A stretch of DNA of 64,000 bases, taken from NCBI GenBank assembly GCA_023665605.1, contig JAMPDP010000003.1:1-64000 (forward strand), read 5' to 3'. The stretch is from Candidatus Amulumruptor caecigallinarius. Its GTDB lineage: Bacteria > Bacteroidota > Bacteroidia > Bacteroidales > Muribaculaceae. This document shows, in pieces, positions 17,514 to 25,778 of the stretch (position 1 is its first letter; every line of letters starts with the position of its first letter). The position numbers were made by a program, and so were the translations under genes. Under the pieces are notes generated by a model. It worked only from the letters and a program-made list of their open reading frames with translations. It was not told the origin of the DNA and did not search any database.

Positions 17514-18497
17514 ATGCAACAGATCCGATATATCATCACGCACACAGCCGCATGGGCACTTATAGCCATAGCCTGTTTGCTCATGCCTGTAAGCGTTGCC
17601 GCCCAGACACCGGCCAAGACAGCCTTTCCCTACCCCACCGTGCCTGACACCATCAGCACCTTCAACGGGCGCGCCAACTACTTTGTGACGCATTTCTGGG
17701 ACTTTGCAGACCTCAAGCGCGTGTTCTCCAACAAGGCCGCCCTGAAGGCCTCGTTCGGCGACTACCTGGCCATGATGCCCCACACTGACGGGCGCGTGGC
17801 GCAACAGTCAGTGACGGCACTCCTTGACAAGCTGAAGAAGCAACCTGATGACCTTACATTTGTGGCACTCTGTGCCAAGGAGATGCTCTACGGCGACTCA
17901 GCGAGCTTCTGGAGCGATGAGCTGATGATACCCTTTGCGGAAGCCGTAGCCACCAATAAGAAGTCTCCCGCCGCGGAGCGTGTGCGCATGGAGCAGCTGG
18001 CACGCATCCTCAACACCAACCGCCGCGGCGAGAGCGCACCGGCACCTATGATGACCATGGCCGACGGCACACAGCGTGCCGTGTATCTCCCTGACGACTC
18101 GGTGACATTCAACGTGCTCTTCTTCAACGACCCCTCCTGCGATGCCTGCGATTTGGCCCGCATCAAGCTCGACGCAGATTATCTGGTGAGCCGTCTGGTA
18201 AACACCGGACATGTGAAGATCACCTCAATATATCCCGGTGAGGCGTCGGATGAGGAGTTCGGCCGGATGGTGAAGCGCCTTCCGGCAGGATGGACTGCCG
18301 GAGCGCTCCCGGAGGCAGATCTGATATATGACCTGCGCACGCAGCCCTGCTTCTACGTGCTCACCGGTCAGGGCTTCATCGTTGAGAAAAATCTTGGTGT
18401 GGACGATACCATGGCTATCCTTTATCGGTTGCGCCGACTGAAGGATGTTAATCAGGCAGCCGGGGCCACTCAGGTGGAGACGGCAACTGAACAGTAA
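17514..18497 (+). CDS. DUF5106-like secreted thioredoxin-fold protein
   Basis: This is a probable periplasmic protein. It starts at ATG 17514 with a signal peptide (basic start, hydrophobic core, cleavage after SVAAQ around residue 29). An upstream in-frame TTG at 17481 would only place extra residues before the signal. The N-terminal half (about 35-150, with YPTVPDTISTFNGRANYFV and HFWDF) resembles DUF5106. The C-terminal half looks like a thioredoxin-fold domain with a CDAC motif (around residues 209-212, in NDPSCDACDL). The CxxC suggests a redox or disulfide role in the envelope, but no substrate is evident. It ends 14 nt before mnmA and is likely co-transcribed with it. Confidence 0.75.
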   Translation: MQQIRYIITHTAAWALIAIACLLMPVSVAAQTPAKTAFPYPTVPDTISTFNGRANYFVTHFWDFADLKRVFSNKAALKASFGDYLAMMPHTDGRVAQQSVTALLDKLKKQPDDLTFVALCAKEMLYGDSASFWSDELMIPFAEAVATNKKSPAAERVRMEQLARILNTNRRGESAPAPMMTMADGTQRAVYLPDDSVTFNVLFFNDPSCDACDLARIKLDADYLVSRLVNTGHVKITSIYPGEASDEEFGRMVKRLPAGWTAGALPEADLIYDLRTQPCFYVLTGQGFIVEKNLGVDDTMAILYRLRRLKDVNQAAGATQVETATEQ

Positions 18498-18511
18498 GCC
18501 AATCAAGTTCT

Positions 18512-19594
18512 ATGAGGATAGCGATGTTGATTTCCGGCGGTGTCGACTCCGCAGTGGCAACGCACCTGCTTCATGAGCAGGGGCATGACCTGACACTGTT
18601 CTACATCCGCATCCAGGGTGAGAATGGCGAGGGTGACTGTGCCGCTGAGGAAGACCTCGAGATGTGCCGGCTCACCGCGCGCCGCTACGGGTTGCCGCTT
18701 GAAGAAGTGTCGTTGCATCAGGAGTATTGGGATCACGTGATGCAATATGCGCTTGACACCGTCAAGGCCGGTCTGACGCCCAACCCCGACATAATGTGCA
18801 ACCGCGTGATTAAGTTCGGTTACTTCGAGCAGCGCTGGGGGCATGAGTTTGACATGACGGCCACCGGCCACTACGCCTCTACGACCGTGGTGGACGGGTT
18901 GAAATATCTTGCCACTGCCGTTGACCCCGTCAAGGATCAGACAGACTTTCTGGCCCGCATCACCTATCCGCAACTGGAGCACGTCACCTTCCCGCTCGGA
19001 GAGTTGCCCAAAGCCCGCGTGCGTGAGATAGCCATAGAGCAGCGGCTGCCTAACGCGCTGCGGCCTGACAGTCAAGGTATCTGCTTCCTTGGGAAGATAG
19101 ACTATAACGACTTCATACTTCGTCACTTGGGTGAGCGCCGCGGCCCCATCATCGACATTGCCGACGGGCGCAAGATTGGAGAACACCGTGGATACTGGTT
19201 CCACACCATCGGACAGCGCAAGGGTCTTGGACTGAGCGGAGGCCCGTGGTATGTGGTGAAGAAGAACGTCAGAGACAACGTGGTGTATGTGAGCCGAGGC
19301 TATGACACTCCGCGGCAATATGGCAAGCGGCTTCACCTTGACGAGATGCACTGGATTACCCGTGACCCGATGGCCGACGGGACAGAGCGGATGGCGATAA
19401 CATTCAAAAACCGGCACACTCCGCAGTTCATCGCCGCAGAGCTTGTGCGCCATGCCGACGACAGTTTCATCATAGAGAGCGAAGAGCCGGTACAAGGCAT
19501 TGCCCCAGGACAGTTTGCGGTGATCTATGACCGTTACTCGCATCTGTGTTACGGCAGCGGCGTGATAACCGGTCAACCTTCCAAACGACATTGA
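18512..19594 (+). CDS. mnmA: tRNA-specific 2-thiouridylase
   Basis: MnmA adenylates and thiolates U34 in the anticodons of tRNA Lys, Glu and Gln, using sulfur relayed to a catalytic cysteine. The PP-loop SGGVDSAVA lies at residues 8-16. The first conserved Cys is in PNPDIMCNRVIKF (about residue 95), and the second, persulfide-forming Cys is in DSQGICFLG (about 190). The central GHYAS and HxxGQRKGLG signatures and the C-terminal beta-barrel are present. Length is 360 aa, normal. Bacteroidetes often carry a second MnmA-like copy, so this may be one of two. Downstream, a bifunctional-nuclease protein follows after 40 nt in the same direction. Confidence 0.92.
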   Translation: MRIAMLISGGVDSAVATHLLHEQGHDLTLFYIRIQGENGEGDCAAEEDLEMCRLTARRYGLPLEEVSLHQEYWDHVMQYALDTVKAGLTPNPDIMCNRVIKFGYFEQRWGHEFDMTATGHYASTTVVDGLKYLATAVDPVKDQTDFLARITYPQLEHVTFPLGELPKARVREIAIEQRLPNALRPDSQGICFLGKIDYNDFILRHLGERRGPIIDIADGRKIGEHRGYWFHTIGQRKGLGLSGGPWYVVKKNVRDNVVYVSRGYDTPRQYGKRLHLDEMHWITRDPMADGTERMAITFKNRHTPQFIAAELVRHADDSFIIESEEPVQGIAPGQFAVIYDRYSHLCYGSGVITGQPSKRH

Positions 19595-19634
19595 CACACC
19601 ACCTCAACAGCTATTCAGCCTGATATAAAAACAA

Positions 19635-20267
19635 ATGAGCAATCGCGTACAGATGAGAGTCATGGGACTCTCCTACAGCCAGATACAGCATGGGGCCTAT
19701 GCACTGATTCTCACTGAGGTCGACGGCCCCGTGAAGATGCCTATCATCATAGGGGCTCCCGAGGCGCAGTCCGTGGCCATGCGCATGGAGGGGGTGACAC
19801 CCCCGCGGCCATTCACACATGACCTCTTCGTGAGCTTTGCCCATGGCTTCGGCGTGACCCTCAAGGAGGTGTTTATCAACAAGTTTGAGGACGGACTGTT
19901 CTTCTGCGAACTGACCTTCACCGATGGTGAGCGCGAGATAGTGCTCGAAGCGCGCACATCGGATGCCATAGCCATAGCCATGCGAACCAAGAGTCCCATC
20001 TACACCACCCGTGAGATACTTGAAGAAACGGGATTTGTAATGGAGAACGATCCCTCGCAGACGCAAGCCGACTCAGAGGATGAATCCGATGATACCGACA
20101 CCATAGTGGCTGAGGACTCACCGCTCACCCACCCCACCAATCCGAAGCTCGAAAACTACGCCATCGAGGAGCTTGAGAAGCTGCTTGCAGACCTCATTGC
20201 CAAAGAGCAGTATGAGGAGGCCGCCCGAGTTTCAGACATCATACGCCGCAAGCGCGACAGCAAGTAA
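19635..20267 (+). CDS. Bifunctional nuclease (BFN/DUF151) domain plus UVR motif protein
   Basis: The N-terminal DUF151 domain (about residues 5-135) has the family signature VKMPIIIGAPEAQSVAMRM and, further on, VLEARTSDAIAIAMR. Plant and bacterial members show nuclease activity on DNA and RNA. An acidic linker (SEDESDDTDT region) leads to a C-terminal UvrB/UvrC-like helical hairpin (about 178-208, EKLLADLIAKEQYEEAARV). The BFN-UVR combination is standard in Bacteroidetes. The cellular role is not established. It is placed between mnmA and a nucleoside transporter on the same strand. Confidence 0.88.
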   Translation: MSNRVQMRVMGLSYSQIQHGAYALILTEVDGPVKMPIIIGAPEAQSVAMRMEGVTPPRPFTHDLFVSFAHGFGVTLKEVFINKFEDGLFFCELTFTDGEREIVLEARTSDAIAIAMRTKSPIYTTREILEETGFVMENDPSQTQADSEDESDDTDTIVAEDSPLTHPTNPKLENYAIEELEKLLADLIAKEQYEEAARVSDIIRRKRDSK

Positions 20268-20336
20268 TGCTGCGGCATTAGAATATCACGCTATCCGCTT
20301 CCACAGACCAATCATATCACATCCACACACATACAC

Positions 20337-21731
20337 ATGAAAAACATCAAGCTGCGCCTGATAGTGATGAACTTCCTGCAGTTCGCCATCTGGGGCGCCT
20401 ACCTCACGAGCATCGGCAACTACCTGGGAAGCGCCGGGATGGGCCATCTCATCGCCTGGTTCTATGCCATACAGGGTATAGTGTCAATATTCATGCCCAC
20501 GCTGATGGGCATAGTGGCTGACCGCTGGATGCAGCCACAGCGCGTGCTGTCGCTATGTCATCTGGTCGCCGGCTCGTTCATGCTTCTACTGTGTTGGCTC
20601 GGCCACAGTGCCGCCATGGGAGGTGTCAACCCCAACGCTGCGCTGTTCGTCACTATCTACACAATATCCGTGGCTTTCTATATGCCCACCATCGCACTGA
20701 GCAACACCGTGGCGTTCACGCTGCTGCGCCGTGCCGGACTTGACACAGTACAGGCCTTCCCGCCCATCCGCGTATTCGGCACCGTGGGCTTCATTGCCGC
20801 AATGTGGTTCGTGAATGGAGCCACGCTTGACGGCGACCGCTTCTTCTTTACGCTTGATCATAATCCCGGGCGCTTCCAGTACACTTATATGCAGCTGCTC
20901 GTGTCAGGCTGCCTCGGCATCCTGCTGGCTCTATACTGCCTGCTGCTGCCGCAATGCCCCCTCACCAAGGGAGTCAAGGCCAAGTCTCTCGGCGAGGCAC
21001 TGGGGCTGAATGCTTTCAAGCTCTTCAAGCAGAAGCGCATGGCCATATTCTTCATCTTCTCTATGCTACTGGGCATGTGCCTGCAGGTAACCAACGGTTA
21101 TGCCGGGCCCTTCATCACAAGCTTCAAGGGTGCAGGCTTCATCCACTCATTCGCCGCAAACAATGCAACGCTTCTCACCTCTCTGTCGCAGGTGAGTGAG
21201 GCTCTTTGTATTCTCCTCATCCCATTCTGTCTTAGCCGCTTCGGCATCAAGAAAGTAATGCTCATCGCGATGTTTGCGTGGGTGTTCCGCTTCGGGTTCT
21301 TCGGCATCGGGTCGCCTGAGATGCCCGGCGTGATACTGTTCATCCTCTCGATGATAGTTTACGGCGTGGCGTTTGACTTCTTCAACGTCTCCGGCGCTCT
21401 CTACGTGGAGACGCAGACAGACAAGAGCATCCAGGCATCTGCACAGGGCCTGTTCATGCTGATGACCAACGGCATCGGAGCCACCGTAGGTACACTTTCC
21501 GCCGGTGCCGTGGTTGACCATTTCTGCCACTGGCAAGAGGTTGCCGGCGGCAGCTATCTGCTCGGCAACTGGAGGGCGACATGGCTGATTTTCGCCGGTT
21601 TCGCCCTTGTGGTGACTGTGGCGTTTATCTTCGCGTTCAAGGATAGCGGCAAGGGCGTGAGTGATGCTGCCGGAAAGCGCGATGTCAAGCTATCCGAGAG
21701 TGCTCCTGAAGGGTTTGTTGAGACTGCTTGA
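20337..21731 (+). CDS. NupG-like nucleoside:H+ symporter (MFS)
   Basis: A twelve-helix inner-membrane transporter of 464 aa. The N-terminus (LRLIVMNFLQFAIWGAYLTSIGNYL) is the hallmark of the NupG/XapB nucleoside permease branch of the major facilitator superfamily. The loop after helix 2 reads GIVADRWMQPQRVL, matching the family G-x-x-x-D-R-x motif. The substrate is inferred to be nucleosides from family membership. The stop overlaps the rsmE ATG by one base (TGATG), so both are likely in one transcript and coupled. Confidence 0.86.
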   Translation: MKNIKLRLIVMNFLQFAIWGAYLTSIGNYLGSAGMGHLIAWFYAIQGIVSIFMPTLMGIVADRWMQPQRVLSLCHLVAGSFMLLLCWLGHSAAMGGVNPNAALFVTIYTISVAFYMPTIALSNTVAFTLLRRAGLDTVQAFPPIRVFGTVGFIAAMWFVNGATLDGDRFFFTLDHNPGRFQYTYMQLLVSGCLGILLALYCLLLPQCPLTKGVKAKSLGEALGLNAFKLFKQKRMAIFFIFSMLLGMCLQVTNGYAGPFITSFKGAGFIHSFAANNATLLTSLSQVSEALCILLIPFCLSRFGIKKVMLIAMFAWVFRFGFFGIGSPEMPGVILFILSMIVYGVAFDFFNVSGALYVETQTDKSIQASAQGLFMLMTNGIGATVGTLSAGAVVDHFCHWQEVAGGSYLLGNWRATWLIFAGFALVVTVAFIFAFKDSGKGVSDAAGKRDVKLSESAPEGFVETA

Positions 21732-22462
21732 TGATACAGTTCTATTGTCCTGACATAAACGAGCGCTGCGTGCTTCCCGAGAGCGATTCGGGGCACGCAG
21801 TGCGTGTGTTGCGGATGCGCGAAGGCGATCCGCTGCAAGTGATTGACGGGAGCGGAGGGGTGTATGACTGCGTGCTGACCGCCGCTCACCCCAAGCGCGC
21901 GACCTTTGAGGTGACAGCCCGCCGTGAGCAGCCAAATCCGTGGCAGGGGAAGATTACCATATGCGTGGCCCCGACCAAAAACATGGACCGCATGGAGTGG
22001 CTCACGGAGAAGCTGACAGAGATAGGCGTGGACCGCATCATCCCCGTGCGCTGTGATCGCTCCGAGCGTAAGGAGCTGAAACGTGAGCGCCTGGAGAAAG
22101 TGGCCGTCGCCGCAATGAAACAGTCACTGAAAGCCGTACTCCCGGAGGTCACCGAAATGATGCCGCTGCGCGATGCCCTTGCACTAATAGAGAGAGAGGG
22201 TGTGGCAGAACGCTTCGTGGCATATTGCGATGACTACTATCCACGCGTAGAGTTGGCTGCTCGCTGCGTGCCCGGGGCAGACACCGCTATCCTCATCGGC
22301 CCCGAAGGAGACTTCTCTCCGGCTGAAATAAAAATGGCCGTGGATGCGGGCTTCACGCCCGTCACCCTCGGCCTGAACAGGCTTCGCACCGAAACCGCCG
22401 CCTTAGTAGCAGTCGACACCCTTCACATCATAGCGCAAGCTCAGTGCACCCGCACAAAATAG
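21731..22462 (+). CDS. rsmE: 16S rRNA (uracil-1498-N3)-methyltransferase
   Basis: RsmE methylates U1498 of 16S rRNA in the 30S subunit using S-adenosylmethionine. The N-terminal PUA-like domain (about 1-75) is followed by a SPOUT-fold methyltransferase domain with the knotted SAM-binding segment AILIGPEGDFSPAEI and LGLNRLRTETAALVA at the C-terminus. ATG at 21731 is used; the in-frame TTG at 21728 would only add one residue. Length 243 aa is normal. Its end overlaps the convergent lipoprotein gene by 22 bp. Confidence 0.92.
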   Translation: MIQFYCPDINERCVLPESDSGHAVRVLRMREGDPLQVIDGSGGVYDCVLTAAHPKRATFEVTARREQPNPWQGKITICVAPTKNMDRMEWLTEKLTEIGVDRIIPVRCDRSERKELKRERLEKVAVAAMKQSLKAVLPEVTEMMPLRDALALIEREGVAERFVAYCDDYYPRVELAARCVPGADTAILIGPEGDFSPAEIKMAVDAGFTPVTLGLNRLRTETAALVAVDTLHIIAQAQCTRTK

Positions 22463-22857
22463 ATATCAGAGGTATAGGTCTGGAGGTTGTCTGACATCTT
22501 GAACTCGAAGACGATGTCAAGGGTCGGATCGTCTTCACGATTTACCTTAGTGCGAAACGTGAGGGGGGCGCCTGTCCATGGCTTCTCCTCGGTGAACAGC
22601 TTCTCGCCACGCGCACAGAACACTACGTCCTTGACATATGGCGCGGGGCTACGCTCCGCTTCCACAGTAATCGAGAGCAGCTTCACCTCGATGGTCTCTC
22701 CCGCTTGGCAAGATTGCGGATACTCAACATCACACGTCACCTTGCATCTCACAATCCCGGAGGGCTCAGGCGTAGGCTCGTCTTTGTCACTGCATGACAC
22801 CAATGAAACGCAGAGAGCTATTAAAGCAATGATTAGCTTTTGTTGTAAAATTGTCAT
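22441..22857 (-). CDS. Small hypothetical lipoprotein
   Basis: I do not recognise a family. The 138-aa product begins with a lipoprotein signal peptide and the lipobox SLVSC (Cys22), followed by an Asp/Glu/Pro-rich spacer (SDKDEPTPEP). The rest is beta-rich and Ig-like in appearance, with regular strands and two cysteines. ATG at 22857 is the sensible start; the TTG at 22863 would merely add two residues. It lies two bases after a tiny membrane-protein ORF on the same strand and overlaps the rsmE 3' end by 22 bp. Surface or outer-membrane localisation is inferred from the lipobox. Confidence 0.7.
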   Translation of the reverse strand: MTILQQKLIIALIALCVSLVSCSDKDEPTPEPSGIVRCKVTCDVEYPQSCQAGETIEVKLLSITVEAERSPAPYVKDVVFCARGEKLFTEEKPWTGAPLTFRTKVNREDDPTLDIVFEFKMSDNLQTYTSDIYFVRVH

Positions 22858-22859
22858 TG

Positions 22860-23024
22860 TCAATCAGGGTTAATATAAAGCGACAGGCAGATCAGCAGCA
22901 CGCCAAGAGCGACACACCCCACACTAAGGATCCGAGTCGCTTTCTTCTGTATTTGCTTTTTCTCTGCATATAAGCCACAACCGATTGCGATTACGGCGCA
23001 TCCTATTATCGCATATACATTCAT
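22860..23024 (-). CDS. Small two-helix membrane protein (54 aa)
   Basis: A 54-codon ORF starts at ATG 23024 and stops at TGA 22860. It encodes two hydrophobic helices (about residues 2-19, with VYAIIGCAVIAIGCG, and 33-50, with ILSVGCVALGVLLICLSLY). A strongly basic loop (EKKQIQKKATR) joins them, which suggests both ends face outward. It is followed after 2 nt by the lipoprotein gene and preceded by a good -7 element 59 nt upstream. No family recognised. The tight spacing and clean topology make a real gene likely, but codon statistics are not available. Confidence 0.5.
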   Translation of the reverse strand: MNVYAIIGCAVIAIGCGLYAEKKQIQKKATRILSVGCVALGVLLICLSLYINPD

Positions 23025-23082
23025 AGTTGGATAGTCTGTAACGAGTATGGTTAAACCGATGATGCGAGCAAATGATTACGTG

Positions 23083-23090
23083 CAAAGCTA
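23083..23090 (-). promoter_or_regulatory. Probable -7 element for the small-protein/lipoprotein pair
   Basis: On the minus strand this reads TAGCTTTG (TAnnTTTG) 59 nt before the small ORF and 60 nt after the LytTR regulator's stop. A matching -33 element is not obvious. Confidence 0.4.
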
Positions 23091-23150
23091 CAGCTTTATG
23101 ATGCAGGGATTGGGAAAATGAGATGAGATGCCTGAATTAAGAGACAAATA

Positions 23151-23855
23151 CTACTTTTTCAGGAGTGCAGCCATCACGGAGTCGCGGTATGTTGCGCCAA
23201 TCGGGATTTCAGTGGCCCCGACGGTGATGTCATTACTGTCAAATGCATCAATCCTTTCCTTATTTACGATATAAGACCTGCTGACGCGCAAAAACATATT
23301 CTTCGGCAGAAGGTCCTCCATCTGCTTGACAATCATGCGAGTAACAATCCGTCGTTCTGTGAGACGAATAATCACGTAATCTTTGAGTCCCTCCAAATAA
23401 AGTACGTCGTGAAGCCTGATGCGCACATATTTACGCTCAGACCTGACAATGATAAAATCATGTCCATCAGACGCTTCATCAGTCTTGGCCGCAGAGTCTA
23501 TCAGCTCACGATGGGCGATGGCGCGATTGACTGCGCGGTCAAATCGCTCCTTCCTTATGGGCTTCACAAGGTAGCCAATGGCATCCACATCATAACTGTC
23601 GATGGCATAGTCATGATATGCCGTGGTGAATATGACCATGCTTTTAGCGGGAAGAACGGAAGCCAGCTCCAGGCCGCTCATGCCCGGCATCTCTATGTCG
23701 AGAAAAATCAGGTCGACATCGTGAGCGGAAAGCCACTGCACAGCACCCTCCCCCGAGTCAAGCGCCGCCTCCAGATGAAGATTGGGATGACTGTCAATCA
23801 GCCGCTTCATGCCCTTACGGGCTATCGGTTCGTCATCAACAATGATACATTTCAT
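23151..23855 (-). CDS. LytTR-type response regulator
   Basis: A DNA-binding response regulator paired with the upstream kinase. The receiver domain (about 1-120) has the acidic pocket VDDEP, the phosphoacceptor Asp53 (LIFLDIEMPGMSG) and the conserved Lys in GYLVKPIRKERF. The C-terminal LytTR domain (about 135-230) has the typical strands, including VRIRLHDVLYLEGLKDYVII and LRVSRSYIVNKERIDAF. LytTR domains bind promoter direct repeats rather than using a helix-turn-helix. It overlaps the kinase gene by 20 bp. No lyt/autolysin genes are near, so the regulon is unknown. Confidence 0.92.
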   Translation of the reverse strand: MKCIIVDDEPIARKGMKRLIDSHPNLHLEAALDSGEGAVQWLSAHDVDLIFLDIEMPGMSGLELASVLPAKSMVIFTTAYHDYAIDSYDVDAIGYLVKPIRKERFDRAVNRAIAHRELIDSAAKTDEASDGHDFIIVRSERKYVRIRLHDVLYLEGLKDYVIIRLTERRIVTRMIVKQMEDLLPKNMFLRVSRSYIVNKERIDAFDSNDITVGATEIPIGATYRDSVMAALLKK

Positions 23856-25581
23856 AATCTCGGATAGAGTGTAATGGGATGGTCAACTTGACGCTGTATA
23901 TGTGGTGGTCACTAATGATAACAAGCGAAGCTCGACCCTCGTAAAGTATATTGAGGCGTCGGCGGACATTTTCTATACCGATGGCATTGTGACGAGCCAA
24001 GGCTACGCGCCTGGGATCATAGTGATTGTGACACTCAAATAGCAACATTCCGCTGTCATCAATACTAAAGGTTGCTCTCACATTCATCCCTTCATGGTCA
24101 GGAGAGGAATACTTGGCGGCATTTTCAATGAATGTGATGTAGAGCATCGTGGGAATACGGACTGTTGCTGATGCCACATCCATCTCTATGACGTAACCGA
24201 AACGCTCACGGCGCGAGCCTTCAAGCTCAAGATAACTGTTAAGGAAGTCAACCTCTTCACGTACTGTGACGGCCTCAGCCACACTCTCGGCAAACTGATA
24301 CTGCAACAGGTTATCAATATCAGCGAGCAGTTGACAGGCATAGGCGAGACTATCGCATGCAGAAATCTCAACATTGTTGAGCACGTTGAAGAGGAAATGA
24401 GGATTGACCTGCCTCCGCAAAAACAGATATTCCTGACGTAACACCTCAGTCTGCAACGCCGAGCTCCGACGGTTCACTTTTATCCAGTTCACGAAGAAAA
24501 GAAACGCCGAGATACCATACTCATACAGCAGTAATGATACAATCCCGGCGGCAAACACCAGTGTCTGGACTATCAGCGAGGCGATGGGAGTGTCGGTAGG
24601 TGCTTTGATATAGTACATTGGTATCGAAGCCAGCATCGGGGAAATAAGCACCGCAAGAAAGATGCACACACTTCGGGTATAGTGTCGCAAATTCAGAGTG
24701 GCCCGGAAACGGCGATAGAACCAAAAGTAGATTACGTAAGGGATCACCAATAATTCAGTGAAGACCAGTATCCCAACCCCGATTTTTCGTCCGGTATCAT
24801 TGTTTAGGTCAAAAGCTGCCGTGAAGACAGTGACCATGATCAGCGTTACAACCACGCCGGCATGACGGAAGCCCCTGTATCGCGGCTCCACCATAAGGTC
24901 AAGTAGCGGAGTAAACAGTTTGCTGCCGGAGGGTCTCGTTACGGCCATCGGAGTATCAGGCATCAGCGACAGCTGCTGCCTGAGCCAATCAGAGAAGTTG
25001 GAAATTAAATCAGAGGCCGAGACGGCATCTTGATGGATAAGGCTCTGTATTTCCTGTAGTCTCCGAGAAATATATGCAGGATCGAGGAGACTCTTCACCC
25101 TGTTGATATATCGGGTCAAACTTTCTGCCATCGCCTTCTGCTCTCGGACATCGCTGCGGAGCTTATCATAGAGTTGGATGAGAGCATCACCTAATAATAT
25201 GAGTGACAGCCACAGACTGTTTGCCAAGCCCTCTGATAGGATCGATGGAATAACGCCGAATGGGGCGCGGTATGGCAAGTTAAGCCACAGAGCGAGCATA
25301 CCCTCTATCGCTGAGGCTAAAGTTGCTGCCGCGAATGAAAGTAAAAATGACGCAATGACATATTGACTGAAGTTCCCTTTGCGCAGGAGGGGATTGACAA
25401 TCCATCGGTCATTAATGACTAATGCCAACAGGAAAATGATCGGGGAAGGAAAATACATCCACAATCCCGACCAGTAATCGCAGCGGGCATCCAAGAGAGC
25501 GGTCACAGTCCAGTTGCCCGGTGACATCAGGAGGAATGTCAACGTGAGGATCAGGTATCTAAGCTTCTTATTCAGCGTCAT
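23836..25581 (-). CDS. LytS/YehU-family sensor histidine kinase
   Basis: A membrane histidine kinase (581 aa). Hydrophobic helices occur in two groups, about 8-165 and 235-365, separated by a soluble stretch rich in helices. The His_kinase domain (PF06580 type) carries the phosphorylated His in RRQVNPHFLFNVLNN near residue 393. The HATPase domain follows with the N-box FIENAAKYS and the G-box region GIENVRRRLNILY. This arrangement is normal for the LytS/AlgZ group, which signals to LytTR regulators. Its regulator follows with a 20-bp overlap. Confidence 0.9.
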   Translation of the reverse strand: MTLNKKLRYLILTLTFLLMSPGNWTVTALLDARCDYWSGLWMYFPSPIIFLLALVINDRWIVNPLLRKGNFSQYVIASFLLSFAAATLASAIEGMLALWLNLPYRAPFGVIPSILSEGLANSLWLSLILLGDALIQLYDKLRSDVREQKAMAESLTRYINRVKSLLDPAYISRRLQEIQSLIHQDAVSASDLISNFSDWLRQQLSLMPDTPMAVTRPSGSKLFTPLLDLMVEPRYRGFRHAGVVVTLIMVTVFTAAFDLNNDTGRKIGVGILVFTELLVIPYVIYFWFYRRFRATLNLRHYTRSVCIFLAVLISPMLASIPMYYIKAPTDTPIASLIVQTLVFAAGIVSLLLYEYGISAFLFFVNWIKVNRRSSALQTEVLRQEYLFLRRQVNPHFLFNVLNNVEISACDSLAYACQLLADIDNLLQYQFAESVAEAVTVREEVDFLNSYLELEGSRRERFGYVIEMDVASATVRIPTMLYITFIENAAKYSSPDHEGMNVRATFSIDDSGMLLFECHNHYDPRRVALARHNAIGIENVRRRLNILYEGRASLVIISDHHIYSVKLTIPLHSIRDYEMYHC

Positions 25582-25664
25582 TATGCATAGTTAGTGCTTT
25601 TCATCTCCACATCCCCAATTAATGCGACCAATCGTCGGATAAATGAGACGAAAGGCATCAAAAA

Positions 25665-25713
25665 GCTGAAAAAGGAGAGGGTGCGTCGGACTTGATGATC
25701 GACACACCCTCCC
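25665..25713 (-). terminator. Intrinsic terminator of the glycan operon
   Basis: On the minus strand, GAGGGTGTGTCG (25711-25700) pairs over 12 bp, with one G-U, with CGACGCACCCTC (25688-25677) around an 11-nt loop. A T-run (25673-25669) follows. It lies 66 nt after the stop of the last glycosyltransferase and upstream of the histidine kinase, so it marks the end of the 23.7-kb operon. The surrounding 197-bp gap has no other supported feature. Confidence 0.85.
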
Positions 25714-25778
25714 GCAGCCGGATGATATGAATTGAGAATTATCACGTTTTCGTAGCTTTCGTCGGCTTGAGTCAATAG

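Noticed and set aside
18503-19597. 364-aa open frame on the minus strand opposite mnmA
   Set aside because: It mirrors the mnmA reading frame over its full length, lacks any domain or promoter and is a GC-driven shadow of the real gene.
25581-25775. 64-aa minus-strand frame between the glycan operon and the histidine kinase
   Set aside because: It runs through the operon terminator hairpin, has no conserved features and its stop coincides with the kinase start.
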